Positions 1 to 7,117 of a stretch of DNA of 7,479 nucleotides are shown here, one piece after another. This DNA is from an uncultured Collinsella sp. (GTDB lineage: Bacteria; Actinomycetota; Coriobacteriia; Coriobacteriales; Coriobacteriaceae): the NCBI GenBank assembly GCA_937995345.1, contig CALKKS010000033.1, positions 1-7,479 of the forward strand, given 5' to 3'. The notes beneath the pieces are model-generated. The model was not told the DNA's origin. It saw only the letters and a list, made by a program, of their open reading frames with translations, and did not search any database. Position numbers and translations under genes: made by a program. Every line of letters begins with the position of its first letter. Position 1 is the first letter of the stretch.

Positions 1-55
1 GAGCGTCCGGCTGATAACCGGGAGGTCACAAGTTCGAATCTTGTCAGGTCCACCA
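1..55 (+). tRNA. tRNA-Ile(GAU), 3' part only
   Basis: This is the 3' three quarters of a tRNA cut by the window edge. The anticodon stem CCGG/CCGG encloses the 7-base loop CTGATAA, giving anticodon GAT, which decodes isoleucine. The T arm is ACAAG-TTCGAAT-CTTGT, the 3' acceptor strand is CAGGTCC, the discriminator is A, and CCA is encoded at 53-55. The acceptor 5' strand and most of the D arm lie outside the window. Confidence 0.93.
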
Positions 56-68
56 TCAAAACGTTAAG

Positions 69-98
69 AGCCCTGGGGCATTGCCTCGGGGCTTTTTT
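69..98 (+). terminator. Rho-independent terminator after tRNA-Ile
   Basis: The arms AGCCCTGGGGCA and TGCCTCGGGGCT pair over about 12 bases with two G-T pairs and a very short loop. They are followed directly by TTTTTT. The position, 14 bases after the tRNA CCA end, fits termination of the tRNA transcript. Confidence 0.9.
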
Positions 99-152
99 CT
101 TATCCAACAAAAGTAGTCAAAATAGCCCCGTCCCAAATTAACTGCTTTGATT

Positions 153-182
153 TTGTGTGCTGGGCGAAAGATTGGGTAGTAT
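153..182 (+). promoter_or_regulatory. Possible promoter of the DUF151 gene
   Basis: The AT-richer gap between the tRNA terminator and the first gene holds TTGTGT (153-158), then 18 bases, then TAGTAT (177-182). An overlapping TTGATT at 147-152 is another -35 candidate. The match to the sigma-70 consensus is modest. The main reason for the call is that the terminator upstream means the gene needs its own promoter here. Confidence 0.35.
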
Positions 183-228
183 AGCTATTCAATGCGGCGA
201 TCCTGCCGTGTGTTAACCGCTACGTACC

Positions 229-234
229 GGAGGT
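229..234 (+). promoter_or_regulatory. Ribosome binding site that sets the start at 240
   Basis: GGAGGT lies 5 bases before the ATG at 240. The longer open frame begins at an ATG at 192 with no Shine-Dalgarno sequence, and its 16 extra residues (Arg/Cys rich) look unlike the family N-terminus. The start at 240 is therefore preferred. Confidence 0.85.
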
Positions 235-239
235 GTTCC

Positions 240-740
240 ATGGTTCGTGTCGACATAGAGACCATCGTCATGGCCGCCGGTCCCGTGCCATCGCTTATCG
301 TGCTTCGCGAGCGCTGCGGCAAGTCGGATTCGACGGCACCCCTGCGTTCGCTTTCCATTCAGACCGGCTCGTTTGAGGCCGCGGCCATTAGTCGTGGCAT
401 CGATAGCGGTCGCGCCGAGCGCCCGATAACGCATGACCTGCTGCTTGACACCGTCGATGCTCTGGGCGCCAAGCTCGAGCGCATCGAGATCGTTCGCGCC
501 GAGCCACCGGTGTTCTATGCGACGATTGTCGTGCTGGTCGATGGTGACGAGCGCAAGATTGACGCCCGCCCCAGTGATGCCATTGCCCTTGCCGTGCGCA
601 GCAATGCCCCCATGTTTGTGGAGGACGACATCATGAATCGCCTGGGTACCGTTTCTGCCCATGCCGAGGAAGTTGACGACGAGCAGGAGTTCGAGAAGTT
701 CGACGAGTTCGTCCATACGCTCTCCCCCGATGATTTCTAA
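240..740 (+). CDS. DUF151 / bifunctional nuclease (BFN) family protein
   Basis: A 166-residue protein of the DUF151 (BFN) family, small cytosolic proteins. Plant members have reported DNase and RNase activity, while most bacterial members have no settled role. Family hallmarks visible here are the N-terminal strand MVRVDIETIVM, the segment RPITHDLLLD at residues 61-70, the strand pair around FYATIVVLVDG (92-102), and the highly typical DARPSDAIALAVR at 108-120. An acidic tail (about 143-166) follows, and acidic C-terminal extensions are common in actinobacterial members. Total length is close to the usual 150-170 residues. The stop overlaps nothing, but the next open frame begins at the very next base, so translation may be coupled. 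It is probably the first gene of a short operon with the two small genes that follow. Family assignment is firm; nuclease activity in this organism is only an inference. Confidence 0.88.
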   Translation: MVRVDIETIVMAAGPVPSLIVLRERCGKSDSTAPLRSLSIQTGSFEAAAISRGIDSGRAERPITHDLLLDTVDALGAKLERIEIVRAEPPVFYATIVVLVDGDERKIDARPSDAIALAVRSNAPMFVEDDIMNRLGTVSAHAEEVDDEQEFEKFDEFVHTLSPDDF

Positions 741-757
741 ATGTCTGGCACGCGAGC

Positions 758-764
758 GGAGAGG
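758..764 (+). promoter_or_regulatory. Ribosome binding site that sets the start at 771
   Basis: GGAGAGG lies 6 bases before the ATG at 771. The upstream in-frame ATG at 741 directly abuts the preceding stop codon and has no Shine-Dalgarno sequence, so 771 is the better start. Start at 741 by re-initiation cannot be excluded. Confidence 0.7.
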
Positions 765-770
765 TCGCTG

Positions 771-1127
771 ATGGGTACCCGCGTATCGGCTGAAGCGGCC
801 GCCATCGCGCGTGAAGCCCAGATGCGCTCGGAGGCATCCGAGGCGGCTCGCATCGCCTATGTGACGCAGGCCCGCACGCTTCGCGAGCGCCGCGGCTCCT
901 ATATCAAGATGGTTATCATCTCCGCCCTTGTCGCGGTAATCTGTTCTCGTCTTCGTGGTACAGTTGGTGCGCTTGGGTTTTCGATTTCAACAGGCTTGGT
1001 AATCTGGGGTGTGGTCGATGCAGTAATGCTGACCAACCAGATTAAGGTGCTCGACAAGCGCGCGATGGATATGGTGCGCGCCCGCGACGCTGCCGCCAAG
1101 ATCGCTGCCGAGGCACAAGAACTGTAA
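771..1127 (+). CDS. Small membrane protein with two helices, unknown function
   Basis: I do not recognise the family. The 118-residue product (128 if the ATG at 741 is used) has three parts. Residues 1-46 form a charged, alanine-rich stretch that is likely helical and perhaps coiled coil. A hydrophobic hairpin follows, with helices at about 47-59 (MVIISALVAVICS) and 67-86. Residues 87-118 are again charged, Ala/Lys/Arg/Glu-rich and helical. The symmetric layout predicts both ends on the same side, likely the cytoplasm because they are rich in Arg/Lys. There is no signal peptide and no catalytic motif. It starts 30 bases after the DUF151 stop and is followed 30 bases later by another small gene, so the three are probably cotranscribed. 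A structural or scaffold role is possible, but nothing in the sequence decides it. Confidence 0.7.
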   Translation: MGTRVSAEAAAIAREAQMRSEASEAARIAYVTQARTLRERRGSYIKMVIISALVAVICSRLRGTVGALGFSISTGLVIWGVVDAVMLTNQIKVLDKRAMDMVRARDAAAKIAAEAQEL

Positions 1128-1157
1128 CGACGCCGGATTCGATGGGAAGGTCTAGAG

Positions 1158-1607
1158 ATGGCACAGGATATGCAGGACGCCGGTAACGTCTCCGCCGAGC
1201 TCGACGCCATGGTATGTGACCTGATTGGTGCGTTCTTGGACGACCTTGCCGCCGGCGAGAATCCGGGCGTAGTTGTGGCGATCGAGGACGCTGCTTCCAA
1301 CCGATATCTGGCGGCGCTCGACGAGGACGGCGAAGAGGCGTGTCTCGAGGCCGCCACCAACTTTATCTCCGAGCACAAGATGGGCCTTAAGGACGAGGGC
1401 CTGGGCCGTATCGCCCGCTATGCCATCGGCTATACCGGCTGCGTCGAGATCGACGGCGGCTATCACGACGCTCTGCTCGTGAGCTTCTTTGAGACCACGC
1501 TCGAGAGCGGCTTTTCGGCTTACGTGCTGTATGAGGGCATGGGTGCCGGCGATGGTTTTATGTGGAGCGACCCTGAACCTGCAGGTGAGGAAACCCCTCT
1601 AATCTAA
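1158..1607 (+). CDS. Acidic soluble protein of unknown function
   Basis: The product is 149 residues with strong acidic bias and no signal peptide or membrane segment. The start is supported by GGGAAGG at 1144-1150, 7 bases before the ATG. The sequence reads as a small alpha/beta domain. A helix at about 12-33 (LDAMVCDLIGAFLDDL) is followed by the strand PGVVVAIEDA (36-45), a second helix around 58-73, and further strands near 86-112 and 120-127. The C-terminus is loose and rich in Pro/Glu. Cysteines at 20, 62 and 95 are scattered and do not form a metal-binding motif. I could not assign it to a known family. It follows the small membrane gene by 30 bases and precedes typA by 117 bases, so it probably closes the upstream operon. 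Confidence 0.75.
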   Translation: MAQDMQDAGNVSAELDAMVCDLIGAFLDDLAAGENPGVVVAIEDAASNRYLAALDEDGEEACLEAATNFISEHKMGLKDEGLGRIARYAIGYTGCVEIDGGYHDALLVSFFETTLESGFSAYVLYEGMGAGDGFMWSDPEPAGEETPLI

Positions 1608-1724
1608 AATCGCTAAAATAAACGAGTTTTCGGTAAAAGGCTCAATATTCCCGCCGAGCGTTGCATTGCTGGGTGGGTCGCATACGCGTGCCGTTTGTAT
1701 ATGGATAGAAGATAGGGGAACTAC

Positions 1725-3563
<1,839 letters not shown>

Positions 3564-3593
3564 GCGCTGGGGCTTATAAACGCCAATAAGAAA

Positions 3594-3626
3594 GGATGTC
3601 GACCGCAATGGTCGGCGCCCTTTTTT
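3594..3626 (+). terminator. Rho-independent terminator after typA
   Basis: GGATGTCGACC (3594-3604) pairs with the downstream arm GGTCGGCGCC (3610-3619) around the loop GCAAT, with G-T pairs and one mismatch near the base. It is followed by CTTTTTT. It lies about 30 bases after the typA stop. Confidence 0.88.
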
Positions 3627-3653
3627 GGTGTAATGGGATCAGGTTGCTTTGCG

Positions 3654-3686
3654 CCACCACAAAGGTGCCTGGCCCTTTTGTGGTGG
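3654..3686 (-). terminator. Hairpin between the convergent genes, possible terminator
   Basis: The arms CCACCACAAAGG (3654-3665) and CCTTTTGTGGTGG (3674-3686) form a strong stem with one extra T and an 8-base loop. It sits 8 bases beyond the stop of the minus-strand gene ending at 3694. No T-run follows on either strand, so termination would rely on the hairpin itself. It may instead be a dispersed intergenic repeat. Confidence 0.55.
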
Positions 3687-3693
3687 TTGGCTG

Positions 3694-4839
3694 CTAGGCG
3701 GTGGGGAGTTCTGGCGTGTTGGAGGTTTGCTGCGGCTTGAGGTGGGCGTTTCGCCAGATGATCTGGATAACGTAGCCGAGCATAAAGACAAAGGCCACGC
3801 CGCTGATGAAGTCGCCGATGAGGGGAAGTCCTGTGAGGGCGCCCGCGGCCACACCGCCGACGGCTGCCATGGCGTAGCGGTTCTGGTTGTGTCCGACCAT
3901 GCGGGCGATCGCGCACCCCGCAAAGGCACTCGACACCAACGCGATGCCGATAACGACGCACAAGAGGGCTCCGGCAAGCGACAGGCCGGCGATAGAGATA
4001 ATCAGCAGTAGGACGGCGGGGACGATAGCAATCGTGCCCAAAAGACCGCTCACCCACAGGGGCGTGGGGCGCTGGTGGAGCATTCCGGCGGCGCTGGCGG
4101 TCGCACGCGGAAAGACGAGCTCGAGCAACAGGGCGATAAAGCAAGTCGACAGGGCTGCGGCCACGATGCCGCCGATGGTGTCGTTAACCGTAGAGGTGTT
4201 CTCGTTCTCGGTGCGGTCGATTTTGAGTGCGCCGACCTCGGCTCCTGCGGCGCGCTCGGGGTCCTCGGAAACATGCGCGCTCACGGTGCCGGTAATGCGG
4301 GCATTCTTGCCCAGGATGAGCTTGTCGGCCCAGACTTCGACATCGCCCTCGACGGTGCCATCGATGGTCACGGTGTCGCCCGCGAGCGCTGCCGACTTGG
4401 TAGAACCGCGCAGGGCAACCGTCTCGCCCATCGCATAGAAACAGTTAGCGGTGCTGTCGGAATTGAGCACGACATGCTGACCGACGACCGTGACGCTGCC
4501 ATCAACCGTAGTCTTGGCAATATCGATGGTACGCGCCGCAAGACGAATGGCGCCGCCTACCGTGCAGTCGCGAATTGAGAGGGTATCGCCCGCGGCGATG
4601 ATATCGCGGTCGATGGAGGTGTCGTCCAGGTTGAGGCTCTGACCTGCCCAGTACAGGTCGCCTTCGACGCCGGACGGGGTGGAGTCTTCGTCGGTCGTGA
4701 GTACGTTGCCGGCGCTGTCTGTGCCGGCGAACGAAGCCGTGGGAAGTACGGTCAGCGCAAGCACAATTAGTGCGAATAGGAGGGCGATGCGGCCACGCGC
4801 TTTACGGCGCCGGGACGACGGTGCTAGGTTGCAAGACAT
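3694..4839 (-). CDS. Secreted, membrane-anchored protein with bactofilin-like repeat region
   Basis: The product is 381 residues. The start at 4839 is chosen because AAGGA lies 6 bases upstream; an in-frame ATG at 4887 would precede an unrelated N-terminus and run through the palindrome at 4852-4876. Residues 1-18 are basic (RRRKARGR) and 19-34 are hydrophobic. SFA at 36-38 fits signal peptidase I cleavage. Residues about 58-195 contain short repeats of the type GDTLSIRD-CTVGGAIRLAA-TIDGTVEGDVEVWADKLILG, which suggest a right-handed beta solenoid like the polymer-forming bactofilin domain. An acidic linker follows (about 196-219). Four to five membrane helices occupy roughly 220-243, 261-305 and 322-362, and the tail is polar. 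The solenoid would therefore lie outside the membrane. Similar proteins in Actinobacteria and Firmicutes are annotated as polymer-forming cytoskeletal proteins, but the role of this secreted type is not established. Confidence 0.85.
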   Translation of the reverse strand: MSCNLAPSSRRRKARGRIALLFALIVLALTVLPTASFAGTDSAGNVLTTDEDSTPSGVEGDLYWAGQSLNLDDTSIDRDIIAAGDTLSIRDCTVGGAIRLAARTIDIAKTTVDGSVTVVGQHVVLNSDSTANCFYAMGETVALRGSTKSAALAGDTVTIDGTVEGDVEVWADKLILGKNARITGTVSAHVSEDPERAAGAEVGALKIDRTENENTSTVNDTIGGIVAAALSTCFIALLLELVFPRATASAAGMLHQRPTPLWVSGLLGTIAIVPAVLLLIISIAGLSLAGALLCVVIGIALVSSAFAGCAIARMVGHNQNRYAMAAVGGVAAGALTGLPLIGDFISGVAFVFMLGYVIQIIWRNAHLKPQQTSNTPELPTA

Positions 4840-4845
4840 AGTGAA

Positions 4846-4850
4846 TCCTT
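4846..4850 (-). promoter_or_regulatory. Ribosome binding site that sets the start at 4839
   Basis: On the minus strand AAGGA lies 6 bases before the ATG at 4839. No comparable site precedes the alternative in-frame ATG at 4887. Confidence 0.8.
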
Positions 4851-4851
4851 C

Positions 4852-4876
4852 GTTAGATACTCGACATGTATCTAAC
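4852..4876. promoter_or_regulatory. Perfect inverted repeat, probable operator
   Basis: GTTAGATAC (4852-4860), a 7-base spacer and GTATCTAAC (4868-4876) form a perfect 9-bp inverted repeat. It lies 13-37 bases upstream of the start of the bactofilin-like gene, where a repressor would block transcription. The half-site type (ATAC...GTAT) is like those of dimeric helix-turn-helix regulators, such as the PadR or TetR families. I cannot place a convincing -10/-35 around it. It could also form a hairpin in the 5' leader. No regulator gene is nearby. Confidence 0.55.
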
Positions 4877-4945
4877 AGGGTACCCAACGCGCGGGCGCTC
4901 TAAAAGAACCTCTCGGTTGCATTTCGAAGGGCTGTGCCGTGCTGT

Positions 4946-5635
4946 CTACTTTTTGCGATGCAAAAAACGTGCGATGTCGTCCTCGGTGGGGCTTTTGATG
5001 TCAAAGCGCAGCGAGAGCCAGCGCAGACCCATGGTCACGACAACGCATACGACTAGCGCGGCGACATTGCTGACCAAGCCACTCATGACGAGGCTTACAT
5101 AGCTTGCCGATCCGGCGATGGCTGCGATGGCATAAAAGTTAGTGCGTTGGAAAATGCCCGGAACCACACCCATAAAGCCGTCGCGCAACATGCCGCCACC
5201 CACCGCGGTGAAGAAACCCATCATGATGCACACCGCCGGCGCAAAGCCGTAGACCAGCGCCTTGTCTGCGCCGGTTGCCGCATAGATGCCGACCGAGATG
5301 ATGTCGAGTAGGGGAATGAGTTTCTCGGGTTTATCGACGATTGCCGGGAAGATGTAGATGATGGCCGCCGTGGCGATGGAGAGCGGCAGCGCCATCGGCT
5401 GGTTGAGGATGTAGACGTTGCCGACCTGGAGTGTCATATCGCGCAAAAGACCGCCGCCCAGGCCGCAGACCACGGCGAGTGCGACCGCGCCCACCAGGTC
5501 AAGCTTATGCTCGCGCGCGACCAGCACGCCCGAGATCGATGCCGCGACAACAGCGAACATCTCGAGCCAAAAGGGGATAGCGACCATGGCATCCGAGGCA
5601 TGTGAGGTAACGGTTATAGCAGCGACGACGGGCAA
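4946..5635 (-). CDS. TRIC/UPF0126 family membrane protein (cation channel or small-molecule permease type)
   Basis: The product is 229 residues, matching the usual 200-230 of the bacterial TRIC (UPF0126, YicG-like) family. The protein is built of two related halves, with about seven membrane helices in all. The family glycine motif appears twice, as GLGGGLLRD (58-66) and AVGGGMLRD (144-152). Eukaryotic TRIC proteins are trimeric potassium channels. Bacterial homologues have channel structures, and E. coli YicG has been linked to glycine uptake. The substrate here is not shown by the sequence. The start codon is TTG at 5635, supported by AAAGGA at 5643-5648; the in-frame ATG at residue 17 has a poor Shine-Dalgarno sequence. 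The next gene on the strand begins 106 bases later, with a possible operator between, so it is probably regulated separately. Confidence 0.92.
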   Translation of the reverse strand: MPVVAAITVTSHASDAMVAIPFWLEMFAVVAASISGVLVAREHKLDLVGAVALAVVCGLGGGLLRDMTLQVGNVYILNQPMALPLSIATAAIIYIFPAIVDKPEKLIPLLDIISVGIYAATGADKALVYGFAPAVCIMMGFFTAVGGGMLRDGFMGVVPGIFQRTNFYAIAAIAGSASYVSLVMSGLVSNVAALVVCVVVTMGLRWLSLRFDIKSPTEDDIARFLHRKK

Positions 5636-5642
5636 GATGGGG

Positions 5643-5648
5643 TCCTTT
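5643..5648 (-). promoter_or_regulatory. Ribosome binding site supporting a TTG start
   Basis: On the minus strand AAAGGA is followed by 7 bases and then TTG (5635). This spacing supports the unusual TTG codon as the start rather than the ATG 16 codons inside the gene. Confidence 0.7.
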
Positions 5649-5666
5649 GAGTTGCGAGTTTAGACA

Positions 5667-5698
5667 ATGCCCGTCCATAGTACATGGTTGGCGGGCAT
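5667..5698. promoter_or_regulatory. Inverted repeat upstream of the TRIC gene
   Basis: ATGCCCG-T-CCA (5667-5677) pairs with TGG-CGGGCAT (5689-5698), ten pairs with one bulged T. It lies 32-63 bases upstream of the TTG start of the minus-strand TRIC gene. It may be an operator or a leader hairpin. No promoter could be placed with confidence, and it does not resemble a known riboswitch. Confidence 0.4.
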
Positions 5699-5749
5699 CG
5701 CGCCCTCATTCCTCGGCAAACGGTCGGCAGCGGATGTTGGAGCAAGGCA

Positions 5750-5814
5750 AAACATGTACGCCACCCTCCAAAAATGACATTTATCGACATCTTTGGAGGC
5801 TGACGTACATGTTT
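5750..5814 (-). repeat. Palindromic element, copy 1 (inverted)
   Basis: The 23-base arms 5750-5772 and 5792-5814 enclose a 19-base centre. Read on the minus strand, it begins AAACATGTACGTCAGCC and its centre carries ATGTCG and ATGTC four bases apart. The arms pair except for one U-G pair (position 12) and one G-G mismatch (position 15). It lies between the divergent TRIC and nuclease genes. Confidence 0.85.
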
Positions 5815-5834
5815 GGATTGAGACCACGGCATGA

Positions 5835-5852
5835 GTGAGTTGATTTACTCAC
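5835..5852. promoter_or_regulatory. Inverted repeat and possible promoter before the nuclease gene
   Basis: GTGAGT (5835-5840), six bases, then ACTCAC (5847-5852) form a perfect inverted repeat. A TATATT at about 5859-5864 could be a -10 element, with TGAGTT (overlapping the left half-site) 17 bases upstream as a weak -35. A protein bound to the repeat would then cover the promoter. No regulator is nearby, so autoregulation by the gene product is only a guess. Confidence 0.35.
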
Positions 5853-5919
5853 ATCCGGTATATTCCCCCACTTCAACGGACATAAGAGTTGGATACCGGC
5901 TCAGAGCGAGAGGCCCTCA

Positions 5920-6927
5920 ATGGATACCCCTGTTCTCATTTCGCATAAAACCGCATGGCTTGTCCATCATGCACCCCAGAATTTGGTTCAGTCTCTTGCG
6001 CGGCACGACTACCAGATAGGCGCACGAGGCATCTCCACCCAGCAACGCGTTGCGCGCATACGACAAGCCCTTACCGACTGCGGCATCCCGTCCGATATGC
6101 TCAAGACTATCGATATCTCGGTTGTATTCGAATTCGAGCGAATTCGCACCAAAGGCGTCATTTGCCACATTCTTGGACAAAATCTTCCCTACGAGCATAT
6201 TGACGAGTTGACGCCCGGAATCTTCATCACCGACGAAGCCTTCACCTTCGTGCTCGCTGCCGAGTGGATGGATAGGGTCGAATATCTCGAATATGGCTAT
6301 GAAGTTTGCGGCGATTATCGCATGAGGCCCAATCCCGCCGACCCTTATACCGAGCAACCAGCCACTGCCTCCAAGGATGAAATAACCGAACTGCTCGATC
6401 GGCACCCCGGCAAACCCGGTGCCACACGTGCACGGCTCGCGCTCAGGCACATCTACGATCACTCGGCCTCGCCTATGGAGACCGCTTCGGCAATCGCCCT
6501 CTCGCTCCCAACAAGCGAAGGCGGCGTTGGCATCCGAGGTATCGAAATCAACAAACCGCTCGAGATTCCTCAACGTCTCTGGCATTGCGCCAAAGCTCGA
6601 ACGCTCAAAATCGATGCGCTTGTTACCTACAGGCGCAGGGAGCTCGGTATCGAATATAAGGGCGGCTTTCACGACGAGGTCGAGCGCAAGGGGGCGGATG
6701 CGGAACGAGAGGCAGTTCTCTCCCAAATGGGATATCGAATCGTTACGCTCACTTCGGCTCAGTTCAGCAGTCAGCTCGCCTTTCACCGCGCCATGAACAA
6801 CATTCGCGAAGCACTCGGCATGCCTCGCTGTACCGACACCGGGTACCAGAGAAAACAAAACGAACTACGCAAGGCACTTATCCGCAACTGGAAAGGCATG
6901 CGAGACGAGGAGACACCTTCCGAATAG
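5920..6927 (+). CDS. DUF559/VSR-like PD-(D/E)XK nuclease-domain protein with AbiEi-like architecture
   Basis: The product is 335 residues. GAGAGG at 5908-5913 lies 6 bases before the ATG. The C-terminal part matches the DUF559/VSR-like endonuclease fold. It has a helix with Glu187 (SPMETASA), Asp232 in KIDAL, and Glu245-x-Lys247 in GIEYKGG, followed by the helix around AEREAVLSQMGYRIVTLT (261-278), which fits the D...ExK active site. The N-terminal 180 residues hold a helical, probably DNA-binding, segment (about 40-65) and the stretch LTPGIFITDEAFTFVLAAEW (97-116). This layout is known from actinobacterial proteins annotated as AbiEi-type antitoxins or DUF559 proteins, which often have no toxin partner. 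All apparent active-site residues are present, so cleavage is plausible but unproven. No methylase or toxin partner is adjacent. Its codon choice is less GC-biased than the upstream genes and it lies between inverted palindromes, which suggests transfer. It could be a stand-alone defence nuclease. Confidence 0.72.
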   Translation: MDTPVLISHKTAWLVHHAPQNLVQSLARHDYQIGARGISTQQRVARIRQALTDCGIPSDMLKTIDISVVFEFERIRTKGVICHILGQNLPYEHIDELTPGIFITDEAFTFVLAAEWMDRVEYLEYGYEVCGDYRMRPNPADPYTEQPATASKDEITELLDRHPGKPGATRARLALRHIYDHSASPMETASAIALSLPTSEGGVGIRGIEINKPLEIPQRLWHCAKARTLKIDALVTYRRRELGIEYKGGFHDEVERKGADAEREAVLSQMGYRIVTLTSAQFSSQLAFHRAMNNIREALGMPRCTDTGYQRKQNELRKALIRNWKGMRDEETPSE

Positions 6928-6950
6928 CGCCACTCCCGTGAGCTCAATCC

Positions 6951-7015
6951 AAACGTGTACGTTAGCCTTTAAAGATGTCGAAAAATGTCGGTTTTGGAGG
7001 GTGACGTACATGTTT
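6951..7015 (+). repeat. Palindromic element, copy 2
   Basis: The 23-base arms 6951-6973 and 6993-7015 enclose the centre 6974-6992, which contains ATGTCG-AAAA-ATGTCG. The arms pair with 18 Watson-Crick pairs, four G-U pairs (positions 5, 13, 19, 20) and one G-G mismatch at position 15. The mismatch is shared with copy 1. It begins 23 bases after the nuclease stop codon and could also act as its terminator, since it ends in TTTT. Confidence 0.85.
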
Positions 7016-7027
7016 TGAGGGAGGGGC

Positions 7028-7066
7028 GGGTTCGAATCCCTCCTCCTCCGCCGTATTTGCTTGAAC
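7028..7066 (+). pseudogene. Duplicated 3' fragment of tRNA-Ser(CGA), inverted
   Basis: Bases 7028-7052 carry the T loop (GGG-TTCGAAT-CCC) and acceptor 3' strand of a tRNA-Ser. They are a perfect 25-base inverted match to 7119-7143 of the intact tRNA-Ser(CGA). Similarity continues past the tRNA end (TTTGCTTGA in both) with a small indel. The fragment lacks the anticodon, D arm and an intact CCA (it reads CCG), so it cannot make a tRNA. It lies 12 bases outside palindrome copy 2. Confidence 0.85.
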
Positions 7067-7079
7067 ATGACTCGATAAC

Positions 7080-7104
7080 AAAAAAGCTCCCATTGCTGGG
7101 AGCT
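7080..7104 (-). terminator. Terminator after tRNA-Ser(CGA)
   Basis: On the minus strand the arms AGCTCCCA and TGGGAGCT pair around GCAA and are followed by a T-run (7080-7084). It starts 14 bases after the tRNA CCA end. Confidence 0.92.
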
Positions 7105-7117
7105 TTCTCAAGCAAAA

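Larger units (their letters stand above)
5749..7016 (+). mobile_element. Candidate mobile unit: nuclease gene between inverted palindromic ends
   Basis: The block begins AAAACATG and ends CATGTTTT. Its ends are two inverted copies of a 65-bp palindromic element (57 of 65 identical), and similarity continues about 16 bp inward on both sides (13 of 16, ending CTCAATCC). Outside the ends the similarity stops. Inside is one gene, a nuclease-like protein, with codon choice less GC-biased than typA. There is no transposase or integrase in the window, and I see no obvious target duplication. If it moves, an enzyme elsewhere must act on it, as with MITE or REP elements. Two independent insertions of the same repeat are an alternative. 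Confidence 0.4.

Noticed and set aside
192..239. Extended N-terminus of the DUF151 protein
   Set aside because: There is no Shine-Dalgarno sequence before the ATG at 192 and the extra residues do not fit the family. GGAGGT before 240 decides the start.
4075..4578. Plus-strand open frame of 167 codons
   Set aside because: It is antisense to the bactofilin-like gene, which has a signal peptide, repeats and membrane helices. The composition is that of a shadow frame.
5647..6019. Two short plus-strand open frames in the TRIC/nuclease gap
   Set aside because: They run through the palindromic element and the promoter region, lack ribosome binding sites and have unstructured composition.
5917..6858. 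Minus-strand open frame of 313 codons
   Set aside because: It covers the nuclease gene in antisense. The plus-strand product has nuclease-fold motifs and a ribosome binding site, while this one has neither.
5749..7016. CRISPR array or toxin-antitoxin pair
   Set aside because: There are only two copies of the repeat, inverted and far apart, with no spacer series. No second small gene sits next to the nuclease to act as a toxin.
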